Origin: Streptomyces meridianus
Lineage (GTDB): Bacteria > Actinomycetota > Actinomycetes > Streptomycetales > Streptomycetaceae
NCBI RefSeq assembly: GCF_023703325.1
Contig: NZ_JAMQGM010000029.1
Location: forward strand, 1 to 64,000
Direction of reading: 5' to 3'
DNA: 64,000 nucleotides
Shown here in pieces: positions 1 through 8,202 of the stretch. Both the position numbers and the translations under genes were made by a program. Position 1 is the stretch's first letter; the number at the start of each line of letters is the position of its first letter. Under the pieces are notes generated by a model. It had not been told where the DNA came from and made no database searches. It saw only the letters and a program-made list of their open reading frames with translations.

Positions 1-571
1 TGCCGGTCAACTCCCGCAGGTCCAGACCGCTTTCCCGGGCGAGGCGGCGGACCAGCGGCGAGATCACGGGAACGGGGCCGGAGTCCGCGGGCCGGGTCGC
101 CCGGGCCGGGGGCCCGGCGGTCACGGACGGCACGGGGGAGGCCGGTGGCGCGGACTGCGCCGGGGCCGCCTGCGCGCTGTGCACCGAGGCGCCGTTGACC
201 GCGGGCTCGCGGCGCACCCGCCGCCGGCGGGCGGCGGGCGCCGCGGTGCCGTACCCAACGAGGACGTTGCCGGAGCCTTCCTCCCCGGAGGTCTGCGGGG
301 CGGCCTCCTGCGCGGTGCCGGCGGCCGCGCCCACGGCGACGGTCAGCAGCGGTGACCCGACGGGGAGTTCGGTGCCCTCCTCGCCGAAGCGTGCGGTCAC
401 CACACCTCCGTAGGGGCACGGGACCTCCACCATCGCCTTGGCGGTCTCGACCTCGACGACCGTCTGGTCGACGGCCACGACGTCCCCGACCTGGACCAGC
501 CAGCGGACGATCTCCGCCTCGGTGAGCCCTTCGCCGAGGTCGGGCAGCTTGAACTCGCGTACGACGGCCAT
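1..571 (-). CDS. bkdC: Branched-chain 2-oxo acid dehydrogenase E2 (dihydrolipoamide acyltransferase), N-terminal part
   Basis: E2 core of the branched-chain 2-oxo acid dehydrogenase complex, which accepts the acyl group from E1 on a swinging lipoyl arm and passes it to CoA. Only about 190 residues are inside the window; the acyltransferase domain lies beyond base 1. Residues 1-77 form a lipoyl domain with the acceptor Lys45 in VETAKAMVEV. An Ala/Pro-rich linker follows, and PVISPLVRRLARESGLDLRE begins the peripheral subunit-binding domain. The ATG shares one base with the bkdB stop (TGATG), so the two genes are translationally coupled. Third gene of the bkdABC operon. Confidence 0.93.
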   Translation of the reverse strand, partial: MAVVREFKLPDLGEGLTEAEIVRWLVQVGDVVAVDQTVVEVETAKAMVEVPCPYGGVVTARFGEEGTELPVGSPLLTVAVGAAAGTAQEAAPQTSGEEGSGNVLVGYGTAAPAARRRRVRREPAVNGASVHSAQAAPAQSAPPASPVPSVTAGPPARATRPADSGPVPVISPLVRRLARESGLDLRELTG

Positions 572-1623
572 CAGTTCCCCGCCTTCCCGGGCGTCCAGTC
601 GGCTTCCCACTGGAGCCGGGCGACCGCGTCGAGGATGCGGTCCACTCCGGGCAGGTGATGCTGCTCGAGCATCGGGGCGGGATAGGGAATGTCGAAGCCG
701 GTGACCCGGAGCACCGGCGCCTCCAGGTGGTGGAAGCAGCGCTCGCCGATCCGGGCGGCGATCTCGCCGCCGGGGCCGCCGAAGCCGGAGGACTCGTGGA
801 CCACGACCGCCCGGCCCGTCCGCCGCACCGAGGCGAACACCGTCTCCTCGTCGAAGGGGACGAGCCCGCGCAGGTCCAGGACCTCGAGGTCCCAGCCCTC
901 GGCCCGGGCCGCCTCGGCCGCTTCCAGGCACACCGGCAGCGAGGGGCCGTAGGTGATCAGGGTGGCGCTGCGCCCCGTACGCCGGACCACGGCGCGACCG
1001 ATCGGCTCGACCGCCTCGGGCCGTTCCGGCGACCAGTCCGCCTTCGACCAGTAGAGCCGCTTGGGCTCCAGGAAGACGACCGGGTCGTCGGAGGCGATGG
1101 ACGCCCGCAGCAGCCCGTACGCGTCGGCCACGGTCGCCGGGGCCACCACGTGCAGCCCGGGCGTGGCCATGTAGTACGCCTCGGAGGAGTCGCTGTGGTG
1201 CTCGACGCCGCCGATCCCGCCGCCGTAGGGGACCCGGATGGTGATCGGCATCGGCATCGCTCCGCCGGTGCGGTTGCGCATCTTGGCGACGTGGCTCAGC
1301 AGCTGTTCGAAGGCCGGGTAGGCGAACGCGTCGAACTGCATCTCGACCACGGGCCGCAGACCGTACATCGCCATGCCGACCGCGGCGCCGAGGATGCCGG
1401 CCTCGGCGAGCGGGGTGTCCGTGCAGCGGTCGTCGCCGAACTCCTTCGCCAGGCCGTCGGTGACCCTGAAGACCCCGCCGAGTGTGCCGACGTCCTCGCC
1501 GAGGACGTGGACGTCCGGGTCCGCGGCCATGGCGTCGCGCAGCGCCCTGCCGAGCGCCTGCGCCATGGTGGCCGGCCTGCGTGTCACGGCGGCCGGCTCT
1601 GCGGTTGCTGCTGCGGTGGTCAC
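571..1623 (-). CDS. bkdB: Branched-chain 2-oxo acid dehydrogenase E1 beta subunit
   Basis: Beta subunit (350 aa) of the thiamine-diphosphate E1 enzyme that decarboxylates the 2-oxo acids of valine, leucine and isoleucine, giving the branched starter acyl-CoAs for fatty acids and polyketides. Visible family segments are VHVLGEDVGTLGGVFRVTDG near the N terminus, TPLAEAGILGAAVGMAMYGL and the C-terminal VVHESSGFGGPGGEIAARI. The GTG start (VTTAAATAEP) overlaps the bkdA stop by four bases (GTGA). Longer in-frame readings upstream would run antisense-like through bkdA and are not used. Length matches the family. The substrate is inferred from the operon and its AsnC-type neighbour; pyruvate-specific E1 beta is the alternative. 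Confidence 0.95.
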   Translation of the reverse strand: MTTAAATAEPAAVTRRPATMAQALGRALRDAMAADPDVHVLGEDVGTLGGVFRVTDGLAKEFGDDRCTDTPLAEAGILGAAVGMAMYGLRPVVEMQFDAFAYPAFEQLLSHVAKMRNRTGGAMPMPITIRVPYGGGIGGVEHHSDSSEAYYMATPGLHVVAPATVADAYGLLRASIASDDPVVFLEPKRLYWSKADWSPERPEAVEPIGRAVVRRTGRSATLITYGPSLPVCLEAAEAARAEGWDLEVLDLRGLVPFDEETVFASVRRTGRAVVVHESSGFGGPGGEIAARIGERCFHHLEAPVLRVTGFDIPYPAPMLEQHHLPGVDRILDAVARLQWEADWTPGKAGN

Positions 1624-2762
1624 CGGTTCTCCTCCCCCGCTTCCGCGGCTGCCTCGAGCTCTGCCCGCAACTGCTCCGCCTGGTCGCGCAGTTGCACGGT
1701 CCGTTCCGCGTAGACGTGGGCGAAGAGGTCCATCGGGTCGAGGACCGGGTCCTCGTTCATCCGCTCCCGCAGGTCGGAGGCCATGGCCTCGGCCGCCTCC
1801 TGCGCGGACCGGGAGGTGTCGTCGTCGAGCAGCCCGGCCGAGCGCATTTCCCGCTCCAGCAGGGCTATCGGGTCGTGGCCGCGCCACTCCTCGACCTCGT
1901 CGTCCTCCCGGTAGCGGGTGGCGTCGTCGGCGTTGGTGTGGGCCTCCATGCGGTAGGTGACCGCCTCGACCAGGGTGGGGCCGCCGCCGCTGCGGGCCCG
2001 GCGCACGGCCTCGCCCAGCACCTCGTGGACGGCGACCGCGTCGTTGCCGTCGACCAGCCGGCCCGGCATGCCGTACCCGACCGCCTTGTGGGCCAGCGAG
2101 GGGGCCGCGGTCTGCTTGGCGAGCGGCACGGAGATGGCGAACCCGTTGTTCTGCACCAGGAAGACCACCGGAGCCTGCCAGACGGCGGCGAAGTTCAGCG
2201 CCTCGTGGAAGTCGCCCTCGCTGGTGCCGCCGTCGCCGACCATCGCCAGGGCCACCACGTCGTCGCCCTTGAGCCGGGCGGCGTGCGCCAGGCCCACGGC
2301 GTGCGGCAGCTGGGTGGCGAGCGGGGTGCACAGCGGCGCGATGCGGTGCTTGCGGGCGTCGTATCCGGTGTGCCGGTCGCCGCGCAGCAGGGTGAGCGCC
2401 TCGACCGGATCGAGGCCGCGGGCGACCGCCGCGAGGGTGTCGCGGTAGCTGGGGAACAGCCAGTCCCGCTCCTCCAGCACGGCCGCCGCCGCGATCTCGC
2501 AGGCCTCCTGGCCGGTGCTGGACGGGTAGACGGCGAGCCGCCCCTGCTTGGTGAGGGCGGTTGCCTGGGCGTTGTACCGGCGGCCGAGCACCAGCTGGGC
2601 GTGCAGCCGGCGGAGCAGGTCCGGGTCGGCGGCCGCGGCCGCGGGCGTGCCCAGCACGCGGTGGGGCTCGGCATCCGGCAGCAGCGGCGCGGGGTCGACG
2701 CGCGGCCGCCAGGCCGGCGGCGGAACGGGATGGTACGACCCTGGCTGCTCCAAGACCGTCAT
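1620..2762 (-). CDS. bkdA: Branched-chain 2-oxo acid dehydrogenase E1 alpha subunit
   Basis: Alpha subunit (380 aa) of the E1 decarboxylase. The thiamine diphosphate binding motif runs from GDG at residues 176-178 (MVGDGGTSEGDFHEA) to NN at 205-206 (VQNNGFAIS). PSSTGQEACEI and LFPSYRDTLA are typical E1 alpha segments. The ATG at 2762 is chosen because an AAGGAGGT Shine-Dalgarno lies 7 bases upstream (2770-2777); longer readings would enter the regulatory region. First gene of bkdABC, divergent from bkdR. The leader contains a palindrome shared with the paa promoters (2818-2831), so control by a TetR repressor in addition to the Lrp-type regulator is likely. Confidence 0.96.
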   Translation of the reverse strand: MTVLEQPGSYHPVPPPAWRPRVDPAPLLPDAEPHRVLGTPAAAAADPDLLRRLHAQLVLGRRYNAQATALTKQGRLAVYPSSTGQEACEIAAAAVLEERDWLFPSYRDTLAAVARGLDPVEALTLLRGDRHTGYDARKHRIAPLCTPLATQLPHAVGLAHAARLKGDDVVALAMVGDGGTSEGDFHEALNFAAVWQAPVVFLVQNNGFAISVPLAKQTAAPSLAHKAVGYGMPGRLVDGNDAVAVHEVLGEAVRRARSGGGPTLVEAVTYRMEAHTNADDATRYREDDEVEEWRGHDPIALLEREMRSAGLLDDDTSRSAQEAAEAMASDLRERMNEDPVLDPMDLFAHVYAERTVQLRDQAEQLRAELEAAAEAGEENR

Positions 2763-2817
2763 GACGAGCACCTCCTTGTGGGCAGGCCAGCAGAGCGCGT
2801 TCGGTGGACGCTCACCT

Positions 2818-2831
2818 ACCGATTGTTCGGT
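2818..2831. promoter_or_regulatory. PaaR-like operator upstream of bkdA
   Basis: ACCGATTGTTCGGT, 56 bases upstream of the bkdA start. It differs at one base from the sites at 5624-5637 (paaH/paaN) and 10401-10414 (paaA, reverse complement). The common form ACCGNNYGNNCGGT resembles the palindrome I recall for actinobacterial PaaR-type TetR repressors. The TetR gene at 3456-4040 is the obvious candidate. Binding is inferred. Confidence 0.6.
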
Positions 2832-2865
2832 TGCCGGCACATTTTGGCTACAGGGGGGTTCAGCC

Positions 2866-2874
2866 TGTGGACAA
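2866..2874 (-). promoter_or_regulatory. DnaA box in the bkdA/bkdR intergenic region
   Basis: The minus strand reads TTGTCCACA, an exact match to the Streptomyces DnaA box. It lies 34 bases from the PaaR-like operator on the bkdR side. A role in regulation is not shown. Confidence 0.4.
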
Positions 2875-2932
2875 ACGGCTCTCCACAGCCTGAGATGGCT
2901 GCAGGACGTCCACGACGGGGAGGCGCACGGGG

Positions 2933-3424
2933 ATGGAACCTGAACGGATGGCCGGAGACGGATCACTGCCGCCCGCGCGGCGGCTGGACGCCATCGACCG
3001 GGCGATCCTGCGGATGCTGAGGTCCGACGGCCGCGCCTCGATACGCTCGGTCGCCGACCAGGTGCACATATCCCGGGCCAATGCCTATTCCCGCATCAAC
3101 CGGCTCATCGACGACGGCGTGATCCGCGGCTTCAGCGCCCGCGTCGACCACGAACGGGCAGGTCAGGGGGCTTCCGCGTACATCACCCTGAAGATCGTGC
3201 AGAACTCGTGGCGCACGGTGCGGGCCCAGCTCGAGCAGCTCCCCGGAGCCGCCCACATAGCCCTGGTGAGCGGCGACTTCGACGTTCTGCTGCTCGTCCA
3301 CTCGGAGGACAACCGGGCGCTGCGGGAGCTGGTCCTCACCCGTATCCAGTCGATCCCCGAGGTGCTCAGCACCCGCACCCTGCTGGTCTTCGAGGAGACC
3401 GACCTGGAGCCGGAGAGCAGCTGA
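2933..3424 (+). CDS. bkdR: Lrp/AsnC family regulator of the bkd operon
   Basis: Transcription regulator of 163 aa, normal for Lrp/AsnC. Residues 16-75 form the winged helix-turn-helix (LDAIDRAILRMLRSDGRASI, then ISRANAYSRINRLIDDG); the rest is the RAM ligand-binding domain (GDFDVLLLVHSEDNRALREL). ATG 2933 has GGGGAGG at 2917-2923 upstream, spacing about 9; an internal ATG at 2948 would remove five residues. Divergent position next to bkdABC is the known arrangement for BkdR, which senses branched-chain amino acids in related systems. Product class is certain; target is inferred from position. Confidence 0.92.
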   Translation: MEPERMAGDGSLPPARRLDAIDRAILRMLRSDGRASIRSVADQVHISRANAYSRINRLIDDGVIRGFSARVDHERAGQGASAYITLKIVQNSWRTVRAQLEQLPGAAHIALVSGDFDVLLLVHSEDNRALRELVLTRIQSIPEVLSTRTLLVFEETDLEPESS

Positions 3425-3455
3425 CGGCCCGGCGCGGGGCACGGTCACCGGGCGC

Positions 3456-4040
3456 TCAGGTCGTGCGCAACCCCGAGAAGGCCATCCGGACGACCGCGTC
3501 GGCCACCTGCTCGCGGTCCGTCGCACCGCGGCCGTGCGGGCGGTACCACTCGACGATGGAGTTGATCATTCCGAACAGCAGCCGGGTCGCGAGGCCGAGG
3601 TCCACGTCGTCCCGCAGGTCGCCGTCGGCCGCCGCCCGCTCCAGCAGCTGCCGGACCTGGTGGTCGAACTCCCGGCGCCGCTCCATCGCCCAGCGCTCGG
3701 TGTCGGTGTTGCCTCGCACCCGCAGCAGCAGGGTGACGTACGGCAGCTCCGCCATCAGCACGTCCGCCGTGCGCCGGGTGACGTGCTCCAGCCGGTCGAT
3801 CGCCCGCCCCCGGCACGCGCCGGGCTCCCGGAGGATGGCGAACAGGCCGTCCAGGGCCCGGCTTATCGCAAGCCGCAACAGCTCTTCCTTGCTGCGCACA
3901 TGGTGGTAGATCGACGACTTGGAGATCCCCGCGGCGCGCGAGAGGTGCTCCATGGACGTGCCGTCGTAACCGCGCTCGATGAACACCTCGACGGCGACCG
4001 CGAGCAGCGATTCGGGCGTGTAGGTGTCGCGCTTGGCCAT
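3456..4040 (-). CDS. paaR: TetR family repressor, probable PaaR
   Basis: TetR-type repressor of 194 aa. The N-terminal DNA-binding domain is seen in YTPESLLAVAVEVFIERGYD and GISKSSIYHHVRSKEEL (helix-turn-helix around residues 33-52). It follows paaH by 8 bases on the same strand, so it is probably cotranscribed. No good ribosome binding site precedes ATG 4040, consistent with coupling to paaH. PaaR-type repressors release DNA on binding phenylacetyl-CoA. Three near-identical palindromes upstream of bkdA, paaH/paaN and paaA fit the palindrome I recall for this group. The gene symbol is an inference from context; the TetR call is firm. Confidence 0.85.
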   Translation of the reverse strand: MAKRDTYTPESLLAVAVEVFIERGYDGTSMEHLSRAAGISKSSIYHHVRSKEELLRLAISRALDGLFAILREPGACRGRAIDRLEHVTRRTADVLMAELPYVTLLLRVRGNTDTERWAMERRREFDHQVRQLLERAAADGDLRDDVDLGLATRLLFGMINSIVEWYRPHGRGATDREQVADAVVRMAFSGLRTT

Positions 4041-4048
4041 GGTCACGA

Positions 4049-5569
4049 TTACAGCAGCTCCCCGGCGGCCACCGCACGGCGGCGAAGACGCTGCGAGGCG
4101 GCGTACCGGCCCGTCGGGTACTCCCGGTGGAGACGGTCCAGCGTCCGGCACAGCCAGGGGGCACCGAGCCGTTCGCTCCACTCCAGGGGGCCGAGCGGGT
4201 AGTTGACGCCCAGGCGCATCGCCGTGTCCACGTCCTCGGCCGTGGCCACACCCCGGCCCACCGCGTCGTGCCCGAAGTCGGCGAGCATCGCCACGGTCCG
4301 GGCGACGATCATGCCCGGGATGTCGTCGATGATGCTGACCTCCTTGCCGATGGCCTGGAACAGGCCGGTCGCGGCCTCCACGTCCTGCGGGAACGCGGTG
4401 TCGGACGGGGCGAGGGCGACACGTCCGGCGGTCCGGTAGTCGAGGGCGAGGTCGACGTGGATACGCCCGGCGCGCCGAACGTCCGTGGCCCGGCCGCCGT
4501 CGGTGAGGGCGAGCCGTGCGCCGCCGGGGAGCTCGATGCCCGGCTCGTGCCCCGGCTCGGCGTGGGTCACCGGGATGCCGGCCTCGGCGATCAGCTGCGG
4601 GAGGGCGGCCGCCGGTCCCAGGTCACCGGGGTGCAGCAGGATGCCGGCCGGCGCCTTGGCCGGTGCGGCGGTGTGCGGTACCGGCCGGCCGACCGCTCCG
4701 GCGTCGCCGTACGCATACCACCCGCGCCCCGACTTCCGCCCGTGCAGACCGGATTCGACGAGCCGGCGCTGGGCGAGCGACGGGGCGAACTTCGGGTCCT
4801 GCCCGAAGGAGTCCCACACCGACCTGGTGACGGCTTCGTTCACGTCCTGGCCGATGAGATCGGTCAGTTCGAACGGGCCCATCCGGAAGCCGCCGGATTC
4901 ACGCAGCACGGCGTCGATGGTGGCGGGGGACGCGGCCCGCTCCTCGTGGACCCGGAACGCCTCGGCGTAGAAGGGGCGCGCCACCCGGTTGACGACGAAC
5001 CCCGGGGTGTCGGTGCAGCGCACCGGCGTCTTGCCCCAGGCCGCCGCGATCTCGTACGCCCGGTCCGCCGCCGCGTCCCCGGTGGCGAAGCCGCTGACCA
5101 CCTCGACCAGGGGGAGCAACGGCGCGGGATTGAAGAAGTGGAGTCCGACGAAGCGTTCCGGCCTGCGCAGCACCGCGGCGACCGCGGTCACCGAGAGCGA
5201 GGACGTGTTGGTGGCGAGGAGGCAGTCCTCGGGGACGACGGACTCGAGCTCGGCGAACAGCTGCTGCTTGACCGCCGCGTCCTCGACGATCGCCTCGACG
5301 ACGAGCGCTGCGTCGGCCAGGTCGGCGAGCGCGCCGGCCGGCCGGAGCCGGGAGCGGGCGGCATCCCGTTCGGCGGAGTCGAGGCGGCCCTTCTCCACCA
5401 GCCGGTCGAGCCGTCCGAGAACGGTCCGGGCCGCCTCGGCGGCCCGCCCGGGAACGGCGTCGTACAGCCGTACGGTGTGCCCGGCGGTCAGCGCGACCTG
5501 GGCGATTCCCTGGCCCATCGTGCCGGTTCCGACGACGGCGACGGTGCTGCTGCGCGTCACGGTGTCCAT
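4049..5569 (-). CDS. paaH: 3-hydroxyacyl-CoA dehydrogenase
   Basis: NAD-dependent 3-hydroxyacyl-CoA dehydrogenase (506 aa) that oxidises 3-hydroxyadipyl-CoA late in phenylacetate degradation. The Rossmann motif VVGTGTMGQGIAQVAL is at residues 12-27. ATNTSSLSVT, GLHFFNPAPLLPLVEVV and TPGFVVNRVARPFYAEA follow in family order, and a second C-terminal 3HCDH-type module contains VNYPLGPLEWSERLG. ATG 5569 is preceded by GGGGAGG with good spacing. It is divergent from paaN and shares a palindromic operator region with it. A general beta-oxidation role is possible, but the paa context favours PaaH. Confidence 0.92.
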   Translation of the reverse strand: MDTVTRSSTVAVVGTGTMGQGIAQVALTAGHTVRLYDAVPGRAAEAARTVLGRLDRLVEKGRLDSAERDAARSRLRPAGALADLADAALVVEAIVEDAAVKQQLFAELESVVPEDCLLATNTSSLSVTAVAAVLRRPERFVGLHFFNPAPLLPLVEVVSGFATGDAAADRAYEIAAAWGKTPVRCTDTPGFVVNRVARPFYAEAFRVHEERAASPATIDAVLRESGGFRMGPFELTDLIGQDVNEAVTRSVWDSFGQDPKFAPSLAQRRLVESGLHGRKSGRGWYAYGDAGAVGRPVPHTAAPAKAPAGILLHPGDLGPAAALPQLIAEAGIPVTHAEPGHEPGIELPGGARLALTDGGRATDVRRAGRIHVDLALDYRTAGRVALAPSDTAFPQDVEAATGLFQAIGKEVSIIDDIPGMIVARTVAMLADFGHDAVGRGVATAEDVDTAMRLGVNYPLGPLEWSERLGAPWLCRTLDRLHREYPTGRYAASQRLRRRAVAAGELL

Positions 5570-5590
5570 GGCGGCGATCCTCCCCGAGGG

Positions 5591-5599
5591 TTGTCCACA
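5591..5599 (+). promoter_or_regulatory. DnaA box between paaH and paaN
   Basis: TTGTCCACA, an exact consensus DnaA box, located 24 bases from the PaaR-like operator. The same pairing occurs at the bkdA and paaA promoters. Confidence 0.4.
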
Positions 5600-5615
5600 G
5601 GTTCGACCGGACCCC

Positions 5616-5643
5616 TTGTCCCGACCGATCGTTCGGTTAGAGT
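5616..5643 (+). promoter_or_regulatory. paaN promoter with embedded PaaR-like operator
   Basis: A candidate promoter TTGTCC (5616-5621) and TAGAGT (5638-5643) with a 16-base spacer. The spacer is filled by the palindrome ACCGATCGTTCGGT (5624-5637), so a bound repressor would block RNA polymerase. The site is the exact reverse complement of the paaA operator. It sits between the divergent paaH and paaN genes and could serve both. Promoter elements are assigned by eye. Confidence 0.6.
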
Positions 5644-5730
5644 ACCTTCCAGGGCCTCCTGTCCCGCCGGCTCCCGGGACATCGGAGTCCACAACCGTTC
5701 CCGCCCGGCTCGACGAGGAGTTGGTCATCG

Positions 5731-7431
5731 ATGGCCGCCGAACTGTCCGCAGTGCAGTTGATCGAGAAGCACCGCCCCACTCTGGACCGGGCCCTGGAGG
5801 CCATCCGCTCCCGCGCCTACTGGTCACCGCACCCGGAACACCCCAAGGCATACGGCGAGGGCGGCGCCCCCGGCAGCCTGGGTGCGGCCGAGGGGCAGGC
5901 TGCCTTCGACGCCCTGAGCGGCACCCGCATCGAGCTCGACCAGCCGGGGACCGACGGCTGGGTGGGCGGCGAGGTGTCCCCGTACGGCCCCGAGCTGGGC
6001 GTGGAGTACCCGCACCCGGACGTCGACGTGCTGCTCCCGGCCATGCGCAAGGCCGTCCCCGCATGGCGGGACGCCGGCGCGGAGGCCCGTTCCATGGTCT
6101 GCCTGGAGATCCTCTCCCGCATCAGCGCCCGCACCCACGAGTTCGCCCATGCGGTCATGCACACGTCCGGCCAGGCGTTCATGATGGCGTTCCAGGCGGG
6201 CGGCCCGCACGCCCAGGACCGCGGCCTCGAGGCCGTGGCGTACGCGTACGTGGAGCAGGTCCGCACCCCGGACGCGGCCGACTGGTCGAAGCCGCAGGGC
6301 AAGCGCGACCCGCTGAACCTGCGCAAGCAGTTCACCCCGGTCCCGCGCGGCGTGTCCCTGCTCATCGGCTGCAACACCTTCCCGACCTGGAACGGCTACC
6401 CGGGACTGTTCGCCTCGCTGGCGACGGGCAACCCGGTGCTGGTCAAGCCGCACCCGCGGGCCGTGCTCCCGCTCGCGCTGACCGTGGCCGTGGCCCGCGA
6501 GACGCTCCGTGAGGCCGGCTTCGACCCCAACCTGGTGTGCCTGGCCGCCGAGCGGCCCGATGAGGGGCTGGCCAAAACACTCGCGGTCCGCCCGGAGATC
6601 CGCATCATCGACTACACCGGGTCCACCTCCTTCGGCGACTGGCTGGAGGCCAACGCCCGCCAGGCGCAGGTCTACACGGAGAAGGCCGGCGTCAACACCG
6701 TGGTCGTGGACTCGACCGACGACTACAAGGGGATGCTGGGCAACCTCGCCTTCTCGCTCTCCCTCTACAGCGGGCAGATGTGCACCACCCCGCAGAACCT
6801 GCTGATCCCGCGGGACGGCATCGACACCGACCAGGGCCACCGCTCGTACGACGAGTTCGTGGCGGACCTGGCCACCGCGGTGGAGAAGCTGCTCGGGGAC
6901 GACGCCCGGGCGAACGCCCTGCTGGGCGCGATCGTCAACCCGCAGGTGAAGGAGCGGCTCGAGGCGGCCTCCGGACTGGGCGAGGTCGCGCTCGCGTCGC
7001 GTACCGTCCAGAACCCGGACTTCCCCGGCGCCACGGTGCGCACCCCGGTCATCGTCAAGCTCGACGGGTCGAAGCCGGACGACGAGGCGTCGTACATGTC
7101 GGAGTGCTTCGGCCCGGTCTCCTTCGCCGTCTCCGTGGACTCGGCGGCCGACGCGGCCGCCCTGCTGCGCCGCACGGTCCGGGAGAAGGGCGCCATGACG
7201 GTCGGGGCGTACACGACCTCCCCCGAGGTCGAACGACTCGTCGAGGACGTCTGCCTGGAGGAGTGCGCCCAGCTCTCCCTCAACCTGACCGGCGGGGTCT
7301 ACGTCAACCAGACGGCGGCGTTCTCCGACTTCCACGGATCGGGTGGCAATCCGGCCGCGAACGCCGCGCTGTGCGACGGCGCCTTCGTGGCGAACCGCTT
7401 CCGGACGGTCGAGGTCCGCAGGCCGGCCTGA
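5731..7431 (+). CDS. paaN: Phenylacetic acid degradation protein PaaN (aldehyde dehydrogenase family)
   Basis: Aldehyde dehydrogenase-fold protein of 566 aa that matches the single-domain PaaN type; it lacks the C-terminal hydratase domain of E. coli PaaZ (about 680 aa). Visible features are GSTSFGDWLE in the NAD site, Glu317 in VYTEKAGVN and the presumed catalytic Cys351 in YSGQMCTTPQN. The role is oxidation of the ring-cleavage semialdehyde CoA. ATG 5731 has GAGGAG at 5713 with rather long spacing. It is transcribed alone, divergent from paaH, from a promoter with a PaaR-like operator. The hydrolase that opens oxepin-CoA in fused enzymes is not encoded here. Confidence 0.92.
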   Translation: MAAELSAVQLIEKHRPTLDRALEAIRSRAYWSPHPEHPKAYGEGGAPGSLGAAEGQAAFDALSGTRIELDQPGTDGWVGGEVSPYGPELGVEYPHPDVDVLLPAMRKAVPAWRDAGAEARSMVCLEILSRISARTHEFAHAVMHTSGQAFMMAFQAGGPHAQDRGLEAVAYAYVEQVRTPDAADWSKPQGKRDPLNLRKQFTPVPRGVSLLIGCNTFPTWNGYPGLFASLATGNPVLVKPHPRAVLPLALTVAVARETLREAGFDPNLVCLAAERPDEGLAKTLAVRPEIRIIDYTGSTSFGDWLEANARQAQVYTEKAGVNTVVVDSTDDYKGMLGNLAFSLSLYSGQMCTTPQNLLIPRDGIDTDQGHRSYDEFVADLATAVEKLLGDDARANALLGAIVNPQVKERLEAASGLGEVALASRTVQNPDFPGATVRTPVIVKLDGSKPDDEASYMSECFGPVSFAVSVDSAADAAALLRRTVREKGAMTVGAYTTSPEVERLVEDVCLEECAQLSLNLTGGVYVNQTAAFSDFHGSGGNPAANAALCDGAFVANRFRTVEVRRPA

Positions 7432-7473
7432 GCCCCGTCCGGCTTCCCGGCGGGGGCGGCACCGACAGGTTCC

Positions 7474-7496
7474 GCACCCGCCGGCCCCGGCGGTGC
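7474..7496. terminator. Hairpin between convergent paaN and the TrmH-type gene
   Basis: GCACCCGCCG and CGGCGGTGC pair with one bulged C around a 4-base loop. It lies in the 105-base gap between convergent genes, so it may stop transcription from both sides. No U-run follows, as is usual in Streptomyces. Confidence 0.45.
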
Positions 7497-7536
7497 TGCC
7501 GGGGGCGGCGCCGCCGCTTTCCGGCAGCCGTGGCTG

Positions 7537-8202
7537 TCAGATCTCGGCGTGCCGGCTGATCCAGGCATGCATGGCGATGGCCGCCGCCGCCCCGGCGTTG
7601 ATCGAGCGGGTCGACCCGAACTGGGCGATGGAGCACACCATCGCCGCGTGCTCACGCGCCTCCTCGGTCAGTCCGGGGCCCTCCTGGCCGAACAACAGCA
7701 CACAGTTCCGGGGCAGTTCGGTCGTCTCCAGCGGCACCGCCCCCGGCAGGTTGTCGATGCCGATGATCGGCAGTTCCTCGGTGGCCGCCCACGCCGTCAG
7801 CTCGGCCGTGCCCGGATGGTGCCGCACATGCTGGTATCGGTCGGTCACCATCGCCCCGCGCCGGTTCCACCGGCGTCGTCCGACGATGTGGACCTCTTTG
7901 GCGAGGAACGCGTTGGCGGTGCGCACGACGGAGCCGATGTTGAAGTCGTGGCCCCAGTTCTCGACCGCGACGTGGAAGTCGTGGCGACGGGTGTCCAGGT
8001 CGGCCACGATGGCCTCCCTGGTCCAGTAGCGGTAGCGGTCGACGACGTTCCGCCGGTCGCCGTGCTCGAGCAGCTCGGGGTCCCAGTGGGCTCCGGACGG
8101 CCAGGGCCGGCTGTGCGGGCCGACCCCGACCTCCGCCCCGGCAGCGCCGCCGGGTGCGAAGGCTTCGTCGTACTGGACGGGCTCGGTGGTCTCGCTGGTC
8201 AC
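7537..8202 (-). CDS. SpoU/TrmH family RNA 2'-O-methyltransferase
   Basis: RNA ribose 2'-O-methyltransferase of 221 aa with all three SpoU motifs: NIGSVVRTANAF (motif 1), VLLFGQEGPGLT (motif 2) and STRSINAGAAAAIAMHAW (motif 3), which form the trefoil-knot SAM site. The N-terminal 60 residues are not recognised and may bind RNA. The GTG start at 8202 overlaps the stop of the HTTM gene by four bases (GTGA), so it is the third gene of a coupled operon. Target tRNA or rRNA cannot be told from sequence. The start could be later, but the overlap supports this one. Confidence 0.9.
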   Translation of the reverse strand: MTSETTEPVQYDEAFAPGGAAGAEVGVGPHSRPWPSGAHWDPELLEHGDRRNVVDRYRYWTREAIVADLDTRRHDFHVAVENWGHDFNIGSVVRTANAFLAKEVHIVGRRRWNRRGAMVTDRYQHVRHHPGTAELTAWAATEELPIIGIDNLPGAVPLETTELPRNCVLLFGQEGPGLTEEAREHAAMVCSIAQFGSTRSINAGAAAAIAMHAWISRHAEI

